Source: Rhopalosiphum padi
Taxonomy: Eukaryota; Arthropoda; Insecta; Hemiptera; Aphididae
Direction: 5' to 3'
NCBI RefSeq assembly: GCF_020882245.1
Contig: NC_083600.1
Coordinates: 29,264,001 to 29,328,000 of the forward strand
DNA: 64,000 nucleotides
The position numbers were made by a program, and so were the translations under genes. Positions within the stretch are counted from its first letter, which is position 1. Each line of letters begins with the position of its first letter. The notes under the pieces were generated by a model. The model did not search any database. It was given only the letters and a program-made list of their open reading frames with translations, and had not been told where the DNA came from. Below are positions 22,468 through 36,000 of the stretch, piece after piece.

Positions 22468-23277
22468 ATGGGAACCGTGCTCAGTATCAGCCCCAAAGAC
22501 CGCAAGTCCGTGTACCCGGCCATGGCTAGCAGTGCCAGCGCGGCTGAGTTCACGCTCAGCAGCTTCACGTACGAGCAACTGACGAAACGTCGGCACGCCG
22601 ATGTCATGGCCGGCCGTAGCATATCCATGATGCTGCCAGCCAACATAAACATAAACTCCCTCAACAACAACATCATTAACAACAACAACAACAACAACAA
22701 CAATCACAGCCATCACCACCACAACAATTCGGAGAACAATTGTAAGACGGCCACAACGGGCTGCGAACCGCAGCAGCAGCAGCGAGGCACGCTGGAAAAG
22801 AGCATGAAAAAACATTCGGCTCTGATCAACGCGCTCAGCTGGAAGCGGTTCAGCACGTCGCAGAACAAAAAGAAGCTGGACAACGGCGGCACAACCGGCG
22901 GCGGAGGCGGCGTCAAGTCGAAGCAACTGCTGGCGGGCCGGCAACCGCTGGTGGACACTAACGCCAACGTCGACTGCGTCGGCCGGTCCAACGGCGTCCG
23001 CCGGTCGGCCACCACCACAGGGTTGGACGTGGCCAACAACAACAGCAGCGGTGGCTGCGCCGACAAGCTAGTGCCCAGGGCCACGCTGGTCCCGTCGCAC
23101 ACGTGCCATAACCTCGTGCCGCGGAAGACCATCATACAAGCAAGCACGTCCGAGTTGCTCAAGTGCCTGGGCATCTATTTGCACCACAAGTGCTACAAGC
23201 TCAACGATTTCCAGGCGGGCGACGCGGTCATGTGGCTGAGGACGGTGGACCGAAGTCTACTCATACAGGGATGGCAG
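22468..23277 (+). CDS. Cdk5alpha: Cdk5 activator (p35 family), coding exon 1
   Basis: This exon encodes residues 1-270 of a 381-residue regulatory subunit that binds and activates Cdk5 at membranes in neurons. It opens MGTVLSISPKDRK, nearly the start of vertebrate p35 (MGTVLSLSPSYRK), with Gly2 placed for N-myristoylation. A basic segment follows with SALINALSWKRFS and NKKKL, then the start of the Cdk5-binding domain from about residue 219 (TIIQASTSELLKCLG, WLRTVDRSLLIQGWQ). Unlike vertebrate p35 it contains a poly-Asn/His tract (about residues 68-90), from an AAC/CAC repeat near 22675-22725, and a Gly run. The ATG is the first in frame. The donor is CAG|GTAAAT at 23278, phase 0, and it joins the exon at 31584. 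Codon use is GC-rich, unlike the AT-rich genes elsewhere in the window. Confidence 0.95.
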
Positions 23278-24646
23278 GTAAATCGCATTAGTTGCATATA
23301 TTTTTATAAATAATAATATTATGTTACGGGGTGATATCGCGGTTATATAATATATAATATCGTATATAATACGGCAGGACGGAGGGAGGTTTTCTGTTTT
23401 TGTTTTCATTTTCCTTGAACTGGGAAATGCCGTGAATGTTGTAAAAAAAAAATGGTACACGATGGATTTGTAGCGAAACAATGTTTTCGAAATAAGGTGG
23501 ATGCATTATATACGACGGGTTCGTGCATATTTTATATGCGTATTGCGTATGTATATAATATATTATGCTCTCGTCGATATACATGTATACATGTATACAT
23601 ATATATATAAATGTTCATAGCGCCGTCGCCACTGCCACCGTTTTGCAAACGATTCGACCCTCTCGCGTGCGCCCACCCACCTCTGACCCATCCCCTCCTA
23701 CGGCTGGCACACAAACCCTCGCTTTACGCTCCACGTTTCCCGTCATACGACCATCATCCCCACCCATCTGCAACCCTCCCCCCGGTCAGTCACCCCCTGT
23801 ATATATATACCCTATACCACCTCTTCTTCAGTGCCAGGCCGTGCGCGTCGCGTGATTTACGCGCCGCCGAGTTCACCGCCACCCTCGCGCTGCCACGTCG
23901 ACTACTGCACACCCCCTCCGGCGCCACCAAGACTCTCTATATTATTATTATGGTATATACGCGCACGCGGCCTCAGTCGTTCTCCCCCATTTTATACGAA
24001 TTTCGTAGCACTCTTTGCCGTGTTGATGGTCCGATGACGTGTACTATAACTTAAGAGAGTAAAAACGCAATTTTCCCCTTTCGAACACCGTCCCCATTTT
24101 TCGCTCACCGTCGCAATAAATTACTTTGTATACGTATATATATACGCGTACGTCGATTATTATTATGCAGCCGCGCTAGAAGTCGCCGCCGTAGTCTCCC
24201 GAGTATACACTATAGAATACAAACTTTTTTTCATCCCCATCCGGAAAATGAGGGTGAAATAAAATTCCGACGTCCGCGTAAAACACTTGTCGTTCCGGCA
24301 TAAACATAATGCCGCTTCTAATCGATATACATATGTTACATTTCTATGAGTCCGTTGAGAGAATTTCTAATAACTCGTCATCGCGCGTAGAAAAATTTAA
24401 TCAATAATTATATACACGTTTACGCACACGCGTCGTTTATACAGCTTTAAAAATAAAATAAAAGTTAATTATGGTACATTAAAATTTTTCGAAAAAGTGT
24501 ATTAAAAACTAGTCAACACTATAAATTACTTTAAAAGTTTTAAACACTAATTTATTGTATTTTAAACCATCTATTATTTTAAAAATTAATTATTGATAAA
24601 TTGATACACAATTTTTAATTTTTTTTTTTATTCATAACCAATCGGT

Positions 24647-24675
24647 TTTCTGTAATAGTATTTGACTAAAAGCTA

Positions 24676-24706
<31 letters not shown>
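24647..24706 (+). mobile_element. Short retroposed insert with 29-nt poly(A) tail
   Basis: CAATCGGT occurs at 24639-24646 and again at 24707-24714, directly flanking about 60 bp that ends in AATAAA merging into a run of 29 A (24678-24706). This is the pattern of LINE-driven retroposition of a heavily 5'-truncated transcript. The source of the roughly 30-nt unique part is not identifiable. Confidence 0.6.
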
Positions 24707-26860
24707 CAATCGGTAAGTCTGATGTCTTTTTACAAATTGTATTTAAATATTATGAAAGTATATAATATTAAACTTATTTTTCATCAAATGTTTGTTGTTG
24801 AGTTTAATAACAATGACATTTAAAATTAATAGCAATAAGTAAATAATTTTTTTTGTTAATGTAATATTACGATTGTAACCAACAAAACATGAATTCGAAT
24901 TCATTTAAAATAACCAAAATGGCAAAATGTAAATGCAAAAATGCTTGAATTCTTAAATATCATAAAAATTAAAAATTAAACAATAATTTAACAAAGGTTT
25001 TCTTAAGATATTCCAAACCTGTATACTTGCCCATATACTAATTTATAAATATAATACATATTAATATGCTTTCTAAATAACGGTCATCGACATGTACAAA
25101 AATGATTTTTTATACAAGCAATAACCTGTAAATAATATAGGCAACTTTGCAATATTTATCATCTGTAAACAGGTGACATGTCATGTTTTCAGACCGGAGG
25201 TGATCAACCCTATTTCATCACTGCACGGCACAATTTAGACATAAAATGGTATTATAGAAATACAATATACCTATACTATATAGGTAAAGGTTCATGAATT
25301 CGTGAACGGTATTGCGAAAACCGAGTTGGATCGAGATTTACGGCCAGAATTTTGTTTCTGTATTGACTGTATTGAACAACATTATTTTATACATAGTATG
25401 CACTTGTGTAAGTGAAAAACAAAATGTACAAAAACAGCATACCGCGAGAGTATACCGCAAATAATAATATGGTCGACGGTCGTTTCTGTCAACGATTACC
25501 ACGGTCAGACCGTGTGCGTTTCGAACTTCACCGAATTTTATCAGTAAACATTTCAATGCCAACCTCCTGATCGCGTCTGTCCGTGTTTCATAGTAAGGTC
25601 GTGAAATGTGTAAGCCCGCGTATTCTATAAGCCGGCAACTGCGATAATAGCCATCTCTACGATTGTCCACTTGCAGATTCACAATATTTTTTGTTCAAAC
25701 CGTATAAAGTGTGTAAAGTGTGACTTCTGACTATATCCGCGTATTTTTTGAAGATTACGTGCTTCGGTGGCTTGTAAAGGTAGGTTGCAATAGGATGTAT
25801 ATCAATAACTTTATTACTCACGAGTTCCTTGTGTAGAAATAACAAACATTTAATATATCACTACAGTGTTTATTTAAATTGTATATTATACACGTATAAC
25901 GAGTGTATAATTTATAGATACTTACATAATATATGCTTGGATTATTCCAATCAAACCTTGGTAAAACAGTTACCAATTATATAATGTACCTATCTGAAAT
26001 ATAATTACATTACATTTAACTTGCACTCGCATTCGTCAAAAGTTTTAATGAAACGCAAAACGGTGAACAGACAAACAAGTAACAAGTGCACATATGAATA
26101 AAAGTTGCAATAGTCGACAGCTATAGCATATACTTTAGCGCATTAGCACTAAGTTACGTAAAGGAAAGAGACAAGTATGTACATGAATTTTGAATATATT
26201 TTAGTATGGAAATTCGTTGCTTAAATTCTAGCTAGTGTAAAAACAAATTATGCGCTACTACATAGAGAACATATGTTTACAGGATTGGCCTCATGTTATA
26301 GTTTTGAAACTGTATTTATTATTTTGATTTCTTTAGTAAAATAAAATTTGATTTTTATAAGTTAAACTGTTTTGGAACTATAGGTATAGGTACTTCGTGT
26401 ATACATATATCGTGAGCTATTCTTTGAGTTGAATGAACTGCTTATAAATTGACAAATGTGCGTGATGCCAAGCCATTTCAAAGGCTAATAAATTGCATTT
26501 TTTACTTTATAGTACACATTGAGTATAAATTAATATCAAATATTTATATTTGTATATAATATTATAAAATATTGCAATATAAATATATATATATTACACA
26601 CATCTGTCAACTACCAACTAAGTTCGGTGTTTAAAAGCCATAATTTGTATTTTAACTTTTAAACGAGATGGTTTTTAATACAATAAAGTAAACACATAAT
26701 AATATAACATGAAAATTGTATAATATATTAATATTAGTATATATCACGGAAGTCCATATTATAATAAAGGAGAAAAAGGTTATATTTGATGAGAAAATGT
26801 TTAATATACCTAACTATAGTTCATACTTATAGTACCTATATTACAATTTTACAACATAAG

Positions 26861-26863
<3 letters not shown>

Positions 26864-26904
<41 letters not shown>
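26864..26904. repeat. (TA)n microsatellite
   Basis: About 20 uninterrupted TA units in the large intron. Confidence 0.9.
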
Positions 26905-26908
<4 letters not shown>

Positions 26909-29900
26909 GTAAATAAGACGATGCGCTACAAAAAAGAAGCGATATTTAAAGGATATTTATGTAAATAAGTAAATACTTACAATGCGGATTTGTAAATATC
27001 GTACAGAGTTGAATAGAATTTGAAACTTGGTCTTATATTATACGGGGTTATTAGTATGATGATATCAGAAAATTAGGTCAGTGTCGTTATAAAGTGTTTC
27101 AGCAATGACCGACTTTATATTCATGTATTAACCTATCAAGTATTATTATTATTTATTCATAAATATACTACAACCGTATTAGTGTATTAAATTGATTTAT
27201 ACTTAACGCACATTTTGTAAATTGCAATAAACGCATGCGTAGAAATATTAATCAAAATACAATTTCATAGATGTGTGCTCAAAAATGTTCAATTTAATTT
27301 GTGAAATATAATAAAATACAAATTTCGCACATGATAAATATAAATATAAATCAATAAATTGTAAATTATTTTAAACATCACCTGAATTAAAAAAAAAACC
27401 AAATCGATTGTTGACTTCGACAATTCTTCGCATATGGATAATGAATGTAGCATATATATATATACACTATTATAAGTTCATTATGATATTATATTATAAT
27501 ATATGTTATCATTGATTATAACACACCTGCTGCATATGGCACATTGTATCAAAGTTGACATATCTTTATAATTATTCAATATATAGGATGCACAATAGGA
27601 TTCCTCCAATTGAGGTAATAGAGGGTAATCAGATTAACGAAAAAGTACTGTGTCGTTTTGTACCAATATTTGTTTATGGTTGATATAGTTTATTTTATAT
27701 ATTACACAATACATCCGTATGGATGATTTATGAATCATTCGTATACCCTACCCCGCCAAGTAAAATCATTATTAATTTTATAAAATAACAACATAATATA
27801 ATACGGTAAATTCTCACTTAACATTTCACCATCATCGTGAATCGTGACACATGACATATGCGTATCGCGTATGTACATGCATGCCGCATGTCAAAAAGTC
27901 AACATCAACAAGTTTTAATGATATAATAATAAACTCTAAGCGAAGAATATATATATTTTATATACACTCGAGTACCTATACCTCGATTTATATAGAATAT
28001 GTCTAAATATCTTACATGCAGTACATCAGATAAATCTCAGGTTAGGACGTGATGTACCTGAAATGACACTTCTAAAACAAAGATTTGGAAACTTATCACG
28101 TGACGACCCCTTTTTGAAAATTTTTAAATTATGGCTACCAATCACACTTATTAATAATCTTTTATTTTTGCTCAAGAATAAAAACTAATTAAAAAGTACA
28201 TTTTTTTTAATTTAATTTAAAAAAATAATTTTATTTTTAATATAAAGTAAGTATGTACCTGTTTTCCATTTTTACATCATTTAAACATCAATGTTAACTC
28301 TCAAAACGTGAATTGTGTTGTACATTTAGTATAACTTCGGTCCTAGGTTTTTTAGTTCTAGTCCGTTTTGCACATATACAAAAATAGGAAAATTAATAAA
28401 AATTATTTATTTGATTAGTATATTTTAATAATAATTAATATGAATTATTAATCATCCAATATTTAACAACTCAAACACCCATTAAATTGTATAAGTATTG
28501 CTGAAGCTACACATAGGCCATAGGATAGCTGCCACTGTTTTGTAGGAGTACAATTGTATTACCTATATAATAATGTGTTTATTCTTATACCCCACTTACG
28601 TGTGCAAATCAGCAACAGTGGCATCTCATGTTATTACAATATATTTTATGTGCCTATTAACAATAGTTCTACAATAATAAAAACTGCGAGGAGGGAACCA
28701 GGGTCGAGTTGACGTAGGGCCGTATACGAGTCGTTTCGTATTCAAAGATCAAGTGCAACTATAATACCGTATTTACGCCAATCTTCTTGCGTGTAAATAC
28801 GTAATTTTTCGATTATATTATATAACACGAGTATAGGTTAAAGATATTTAACTAATGCATTGTGCGAGCAATGATAATGTACTTTTCGTATGGAACATGA
28901 TGTATAGAATATATTGTGTGAAATAGTTGTGTTTGTGGAAACGAGTAAAATGAAATTCGTGCGTGAGTAGAATAGAACCGACCTCATTGATGGCGCTTAA
29001 ATAATAATACATCATTCCAACACAACGGTGATTTGTGGCAGCTTAAGTCGACGCGAATGAAACGTATACATGTACGGATTTCATTTCTATCCACTTACTT
29101 CCGGAAATAGGGTTATGCGAATACGTATTCACAAGTATGAAGGCGCCAAGCAGTCACAAAAATTAAAAGTTGTAGATATGCAGTTTATTTAAATACATAA
29201 TATTATTATGTTTAATAATTATATTTTAAATCATTAATTTTTACATTTATAATTTTATTTTTTGAATAATGCATAAGTGTTATCATTGTTAAAACCTTGA
29301 ATGGCTTAAATAATTATATGCTACTCGTCTCATAAGAACTTAAAACATTATAATCATAGTTTTATTCTAAAAATAACGTACATTTAAGGACATTAATATT
29401 TAGTTACTTTAGACTTCTTTGTACCTAGTACCTGTAGGTATAATCTGTTCAATATCATTTTTTGTTTCATTTTTAAATAGATATATATTGTTTTGTCGGT
29501 TATTAGTGTTATTACTTAACGATTGCTTTTTTTGATTTTAAAATATATATTTAATTCTGTTAAGTTAAAAAAATACATTGCTGAGATGTAAAGCATATTA
29601 AACATCAAGTTTTAATTATCCTTGAATCTATTGCATAGTTGATAGACATATGTAAACAATTTACAAACTTTATTTTAATAATTAATGTTTTGTTTTGTAA
29701 AAAATAGACTCATTTATGTTATCAATCGGCTAATACTGTTTATGTCTCAGATTTTATTTTGAACGGACCAATAAATTAATTTTGACTAATTCATCACTAT
29801 AATATGCTAAACAAGTGTATGAATATTTAAAAAAAACATGATAAGAAGTCTACCAATAATCAAGTTGTCGTATCAAAATTTAGATAAGTAGATTGGTTTT

Positions 29901-31583
29901 TTATTTTTAATTAATTACTTACCACTGTGTATAACCACGGCAAAAAATTACACGTTTAGTAACAATAATTTGTATAAAATAACGACATTAAATAATAAGT
30001 TTAATATATAGTAATATATATATATACTGTAGTATCATTGTTTGAATGCATATTGATATATTGTCTTCTATTGTAAATTGACTTCATCACTATTCTCGTA
30101 TATAATATAATATGTCATCAAAATGTATTATAAAAAATGGAGAATAAATTTATTTTTCAGTACTCATAATCCCTAATTGTAAAATAGAGAATTATTAAAT
30201 TCTGCTACTTCATAAGAAAAAATATATAAAAAAATTGCAGCGTGTTATATATATGTGTATGGTGTATATTTTATAAAGTCCCTTACATTATATACTTGTC
30301 ATACTATATAGTAGCTATAAACATTTAACAGTTTTTTGTACCATATAATATTAATATATTAAAATATACCAATCGTTGAGTATAGGTAACTCAGAAAATC
30401 AGAAATGGTGTTTAAAAAGCATAAAAATCGCTTAAATATACGTAGCTATATAAAAAACTATAATACCATAGTACCGAGACCGTATCGAACGAATGAATGT
30501 TCTATTTTATTGGTAAAATATTATTATTTTGGAAAAAAAACGTTTTATAATACTAAAAGAACAGTTTTTTTGTAATTTCTTATTTCTTATACTCTCTTAA
30601 TTGGTTTATAGGTTTTTGATTTTTTTTAACATTTTCGTTTTAAGTAAAATATCTGAAAATATCTACATAAATAACAAAAAGTAATTAATTATACCAGTTC
30701 TCGTGAAACATCCATTGAGATTTCAGTTTTAATGTTTTGACACTTTGTGCGTTAAGTGACCACTGTATAAATGGGGTGTTAAGTTATTTGAAAAATAAAT
30801 TAAAACTACAATGAGTATTATTATAATTATATACCTATTGTTATGACGAATAGATATAAAACCCCCCCCCAAAAAAGTACATTCTAAAACATTGCTTTTC
30901 TATCATAAAAAAACATTTCCTTAAAATATTATCTTGTATTAATATACGTTAAGTTAAACTATAAAACATTAATAAATAATCATATTATAATAAATCATTA
31001 GCAAATATTAGCTCGTAACATTTTAAAAAAATGAGTACAATTTATTTATATACTTCAAATTATTCTAAGGATACTAGGAAAACGAAAACCAAACAGTGGG
31101 TCTAAATTGCCTACTCAGGACGCCGTCTGATAAAAACAATACAATATTTGTGTTATTAAAACGACATTTATCATTGAAATATCATAGGTACTTTATACTT
31201 ATATGAAATACCGTAACGAGGACTATATAGTTATAGCTAGTTACTTCAAAACACAAACAAATTTGGAGAAGTCAAATACGTTATTGAACTGTTGAAATTA
31301 AAATTATGATGTACACTATAGACTTATAACAAATGTTAACTACAATGTTACAAATGCTACTAAATGTCACACGAAGAAACAAAAAAATCTAAATATTGAA
31401 ATCCTCACTCACCCCTCCCTCCACATTGACTTTAGCATGAATTTAAAGCGGAGTTCGATTTATATTTATCCGAAATACGATTTAAACTATAAACTATATT
31501 GTGTTTTTTTTAATTATATAAATTATAACTGTCACTCGTCGTTGTTAAATAATAAAATCTGTATCGTTTATGCATTTTTGCAG

Positions 31584-31919
31584 GACGTGCCGTTCATAAA
31601 CCCGGCAAATGTGGTGTTCGTGTACATGCTGGTTCGGGAGCTGGTCGACGAACGCGTGGCCACGGAACCGGAACTACAAGCCGTGGTGCTCACATGCTTG
31701 TACTTGGCGTACTCGTACATGGGCAACGAGATATCGTATCCGCTGAAACCTTTCCTGGTCGAAGACAGCCGGGACGCGTTCTGGGATCGATGTCTGGGCA
31801 TCGTCCGCGCCATGTCATCCAAGATGTTGCGCATCAACGCTGAGCCCGCGTACTTCACGGAGATATTCAGCGAACTCAAAGCGTGCGGCACGCTCAACGC
31901 GGTGTTGCAGTCGGCGTGA
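31584..31919 (+). CDS. Cdk5alpha: Cdk5 activator (p35 family), coding exon 2
   Basis: This exon encodes the last 111 residues, which complete the cyclin-box-like Cdk5-activating domain: FINPANVVFVYMLVRELV, LQAVVLTCLYLAYSYMGNEI, SYPLKPFLVED, FWDRCLGIVRAMSSKMLRIN, YFTEIFSELK. The block up to the kinase-contacting region is nearly identical to human p35. The acceptor is TTTTTGCAG|GAC, so QGWQ from exon 1 continues directly as DVPFINPANV, in agreement with human WQDQGFITPANV. The stop is TGA at 31917-31919. An apparent ATG at 31437 upstream lies in the intron and is not the start. Codon use is as GC-rich as in exon 1. Confidence 0.96.
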   Translation, partial: DVPFINPANVVFVYMLVRELVDERVATEPELQAVVLTCLYLAYSYMGNEISYPLKPFLVEDSRDAFWDRCLGIVRAMSSKMLRINAEPAYFTEIFSELKACGTLNAVLQSA

Positions 31920-33060
31920 TGATCGCGCCGTCGCCGTCGTGCACAGTACCACCGCGAAACATGCAGTACAAACCGCGTCATCGCCGCCTCCGCCGCTAGC
32001 AGCAGTTGTAACACCTGTCAATTGCAACGGTAACGCGCATCGTCATTAATTCTGTTATAACGTCACGTAAATACTGTCGATCGTCCAAACCATGATAAAA
32101 AAAATGTTTATAAAACATAATATGTTATGTGTATTGGAACACGTCTTCCCACAGTGTCTACCACGTTATATAATATTAGTATAATAATAATTATTATTTT
32201 TATTTTTATTAAATACCACCCGCTCTCCCCGCCACCATTCGATGGCCATATCACCCTCTGCGAAACGACAACACATTTAAGGTTTGTTCTAAAATGGAAT
32301 GCGAGGACTTGGGGACTAGTTTCTGACTGATCTGTGATTGATTCACTGAGCGTACGCTAATGAGATTCTGTCGGAACGCGTTTTGAACTGCAGTGTCTCC
32401 AACTCCAAGTATTTGTCTGAATCCACGAAAAAGTATATATGGGTATGTCAGTAACTTTATGACACGAGTCGTGTTCGTTGACCACTCCAAATACCGTCAA
32501 TAAGCCTAATCCATAAAAACCTCTTCTCGTTGGTAGAATATATGATATGATGATGTTGGAATTGTCTTTTGACCAACAAGATAAGGTAAACCACGAATAT
32601 ATAACTAGGAACGGTGTAACCGAAACTCGTACTGTTGCTGACGTACCTATTTATTTTTAAAATACGTGGATAATTTTGACTATTAAAAACCAATTGCAAG
32701 AACTAGTCTACTAATGTGTTGAAAAATCCGTCAGACAGTTTAAGTTTGAATTTCTTCAGGCGTGTTGATACCGCAAAACTTTATTGCGCATACTCCCATC
32801 GCAATAGTTCTATACGATGGGTTGACTGCAGTGTTGGAACAATCTCGTTATGTACTGACGGTTAATATTATCATAAACCATCTATTTTGTATATCGAATT
32901 AACGTTATGTTTAAATCAACAAAATTAAATTATACGATTTCAGTAATATGACGAGGTATAATACTGTTAATAATAAATGCGTATACCTATATTATTATAT
33001 TCGAGAAGTTTGTATAGCGAGTATACGGCTTGATTATGATATGTTATCAGTTTATCACGG
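31920..33060 (+). other. Probable 3' UTR of the Cdk5 activator gene
   Basis: The sequence stays CpG-rich for about 120 nt after the stop and then turns AT-rich. The first plus-strand AATAAA noted is at 32972-32977, which would give a 3' UTR of about 1.05 kb. Polyadenylation could lie further on, since neuronal genes often have long 3' UTRs. This is inferred from position only. Confidence 0.4.
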
Positions 33061-36000
33061 TGTCGCATATACATCATGTACAAAGATATTTTGATTCTGC
33101 TTAAGCGGATATTACGTAGTACGTACGAGATAGCGACGAAACACCGTCAGCCGTATAACATTATTTATTATTGTAATATACTCATGCGCAAGGTGAATAT
33201 AACGTTTGCGCGCACCCGTCCACCCGCCACCACCCATCACGTCCGTCCACGTTTTCGAATCGATAAATCCCTCTGTCCGGGGTGCGTTTACCCACCGCAA
33301 ATTTTCCTGGATATGTTATATTGTGTGGGTGGAGTGGAAGTTTTATCCCCTCGTACCATTATAATCGTGCCGTTCGTTTACCAATACTCGGAAATGCGCA
33401 TAATCGTATTTCACTCCACAACCACCTCGTCGGCGACGATAAAAATTCAGTGACTATTCTCAAAAATATATTTAGGCTATTTCGCCATAACCGTAGGCGC
33501 GGTTCTATAGACAGCATTTGAAAACATTCGCAGGCCTCTGGGATTCAAATCTAATCTTTCTGACAAAATAAAAATGGGGGCTGAAATCATATATAATACA
33601 TGGGGTTCGTCGCGTGTGCGGTGTCAGGTTTTTTCGCGCCTCAAATTCAAAAAATCAGAAGATAGGGCGAAGTAATTTGTTTCTTAATACATGTGGGGTT
33701 GCGCCGTGTACGATTATTCAGAATATTAATAAACTATACAGAGAAACTAATCTATCGTTTCGCCTATAAATGTTCACCATCACGCAGCGCCAACTACAGA
33801 AAGCCATGTATCATTTTCTTCTTAGTTTATATTTTTGGAAACTGATAAATATATAATTCAGCAATCTGCGTATAATACAAATATATTTACGTATTCCAAC
33901 CCCTAGTTAAGTATGCAATATACAAAAAAAAAATTTTTTAAAAAAGCATTGAGAACTTCGCCCTACCTCCTTGTCCTCTTTTACACAATTGTTTGACCGA
34001 TGTTTGAAAAGAGTGCGTTGTGGTTTTTTTTACAGGCATTAAATATATATACCACGGTTACAATACATAAATTATACATTATTCAACGTATACTCTATAG
34101 TTATAATATACGCGTTTTTATTGTATTAATAACTCATCAACAGTTTTACGTCCACAGAGATCGAACTTGCAGAGCGATTGATGTGTATTTAGTGTTGATC
34201 TAGTGGTTTTTCTTATAACCAATATTATATTTTTTTATCGAAAGATATTATACTGAATAAACTATAAATAATCAAAATAAACAACAATGTATAGTGTAAT
34301 TGATGATATTTCAAAAAAAAAAAAAATCAACGAATAGGTTTATATAATATATTATAATTATGTATTTTAGTCGTTTTAATTTTTTCAGTTTTTAATCCCT
34401 CGCCGTCACCCACCATGTCTAACTGTCGAATTCTCTGGCAATAATTTAAATTAGTTTTTCTATCGTGGTCGTGTTAATATAATAATATTCCATATTGATA
34501 AAATACATTATTATTGTTTGTCGTATAACAGTGATAACCCTCCCCTTATACAACAACTGCACGCACAACAGAAGAAAGGCATTTTACTTTTTCAATTTGA
34601 ATACATTATATAATATAATAACGTAACACTGAACAAAATTATACATTTTCGAGGCGATTTTCTATTTATTTTGTGGTAACCCAAACGCGTGTGCGTGTGT
34701 GCGAGTGGGGTGGGGCACGTGATATACAAAAACCGCGGCCGCTCCGCCCCGCGTAGTCGTACTTACTCGTCGTTTGGACAACCGTAAAGCACGGGTTCAA
34801 AATTCCTCCATTTTTTAAATAAAAGAAAAAAATATTATTATTATTATTATTATTATGGTAATTAATATTTGTTTTAATATTATTTTATTATAATATTACA
34901 CATATTATAAATATTATTATATTATAAGTAGACATAAAACGATGTTGTTATAACTTATAAGTGTATCGAATTAAATTTGAGAAGCCGTACGATGCAATAT
35001 AATTATTACGACGCCATCATTAATAAAATAATACCTAAGTAATTATATAGGCAAATATAAAGCAATTTTTTTTAGATTCGACTGTTGTTAGAATATAATT
35101 TCCACCATATACAATTTCAGCATTCCATACAAAACATTCCATTTATTATAATATATAATATAAGTAGACAACACAATATCATGTTGTAAATGCATTGGAT
35201 ATATTAATATTAATTAATAACTAAATTAATCTTTGACATTGTTATTACTTATTATTATTATGTTGTACGTTTTCCCTTCAGAAGACTGACATTGATGAAA
35301 TATTTTTTTTTCATATTTTTATCCCTACTTTTTTAAGGTTCTTTTTAACAATTTAATATTTAATCTAAGTTTAAATGAACATATATAGATTAATATTATT
35401 TTTAATGATAAATAAGTTATGTTGTATTATAAATATAAAGAAAAAAAATATTGAAATAAAAAACAAAATAAAAAAATGATTAAACGTAATTATTTTTAAG
35501 GCTGGGAAGATGCAATTCCGTAGGTTTTAAGTATACATTATACATCACATTATTGTTTTACAATAATCGAATATATATTATATACAATATTGATAATACA
35601 ATAAATTAAATAATAATATTATAACATAATATAATATTATACTTTTTCTTTCCTTAATACACTAAGTTCTTATATAATATTAAGCATGTACCAATGATAA
35701 TTAAATCGTTACCGTGACGAATGTGGCCATTTAATACTTCAAATATGATGTCCTCTCCCCGGGCGACTGCACTGCCATCTTCCACATGACAGCGTGGTGG
35801 GTGTGCAAATAAAATGCGGTCAATAGGCACCCGTGGTCGAGGACAAAATGTAGTTTGTAGGCGTTTTGCAATTTTTGTTTTGTTTTTACTATTCTATCTA
35901 TTTGTTTGTTCAGTTCGTTTTATAGTCATAACATTATTATTATACGTTTATTATTATTAATATTACGTGGTCGTACGTGTATAATATATTTATATTATTA

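Larger units (their letters stand above)
23278..31583 (+). other. 8.3-kb intron of the Cdk5 activator gene
   Basis: A phase-0 intron runs from GTAAAT at 23278 to TTTTTGCAG ending at 31583. Its first kilobase (to about 24330) stays CpG-rich and may hold regulatory DNA. The rest is AT-rich with a poly(A)-tailed insertion at 24647-24706 and a TA microsatellite at 26864-26904. A more CpG-rich patch at about 25320-25850 includes a 114-codon minus-strand ORF with no family resemblance and no ATG at its stated 5' end. I do not call it a gene. Confidence 0.85.

Noticed and set aside
22053..23174. Several long antisense ORFs over the first p35 exon
   Set aside because: They are shadows of GC-rich coding sequence on the plus strand and show no domain.
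25338..25845. Minus-strand ORFs in the large intron
   Set aside because: The local CpG content is raised, but the frame starts without a clear ATG and no family, splice signals or signal peptide could be recognised.
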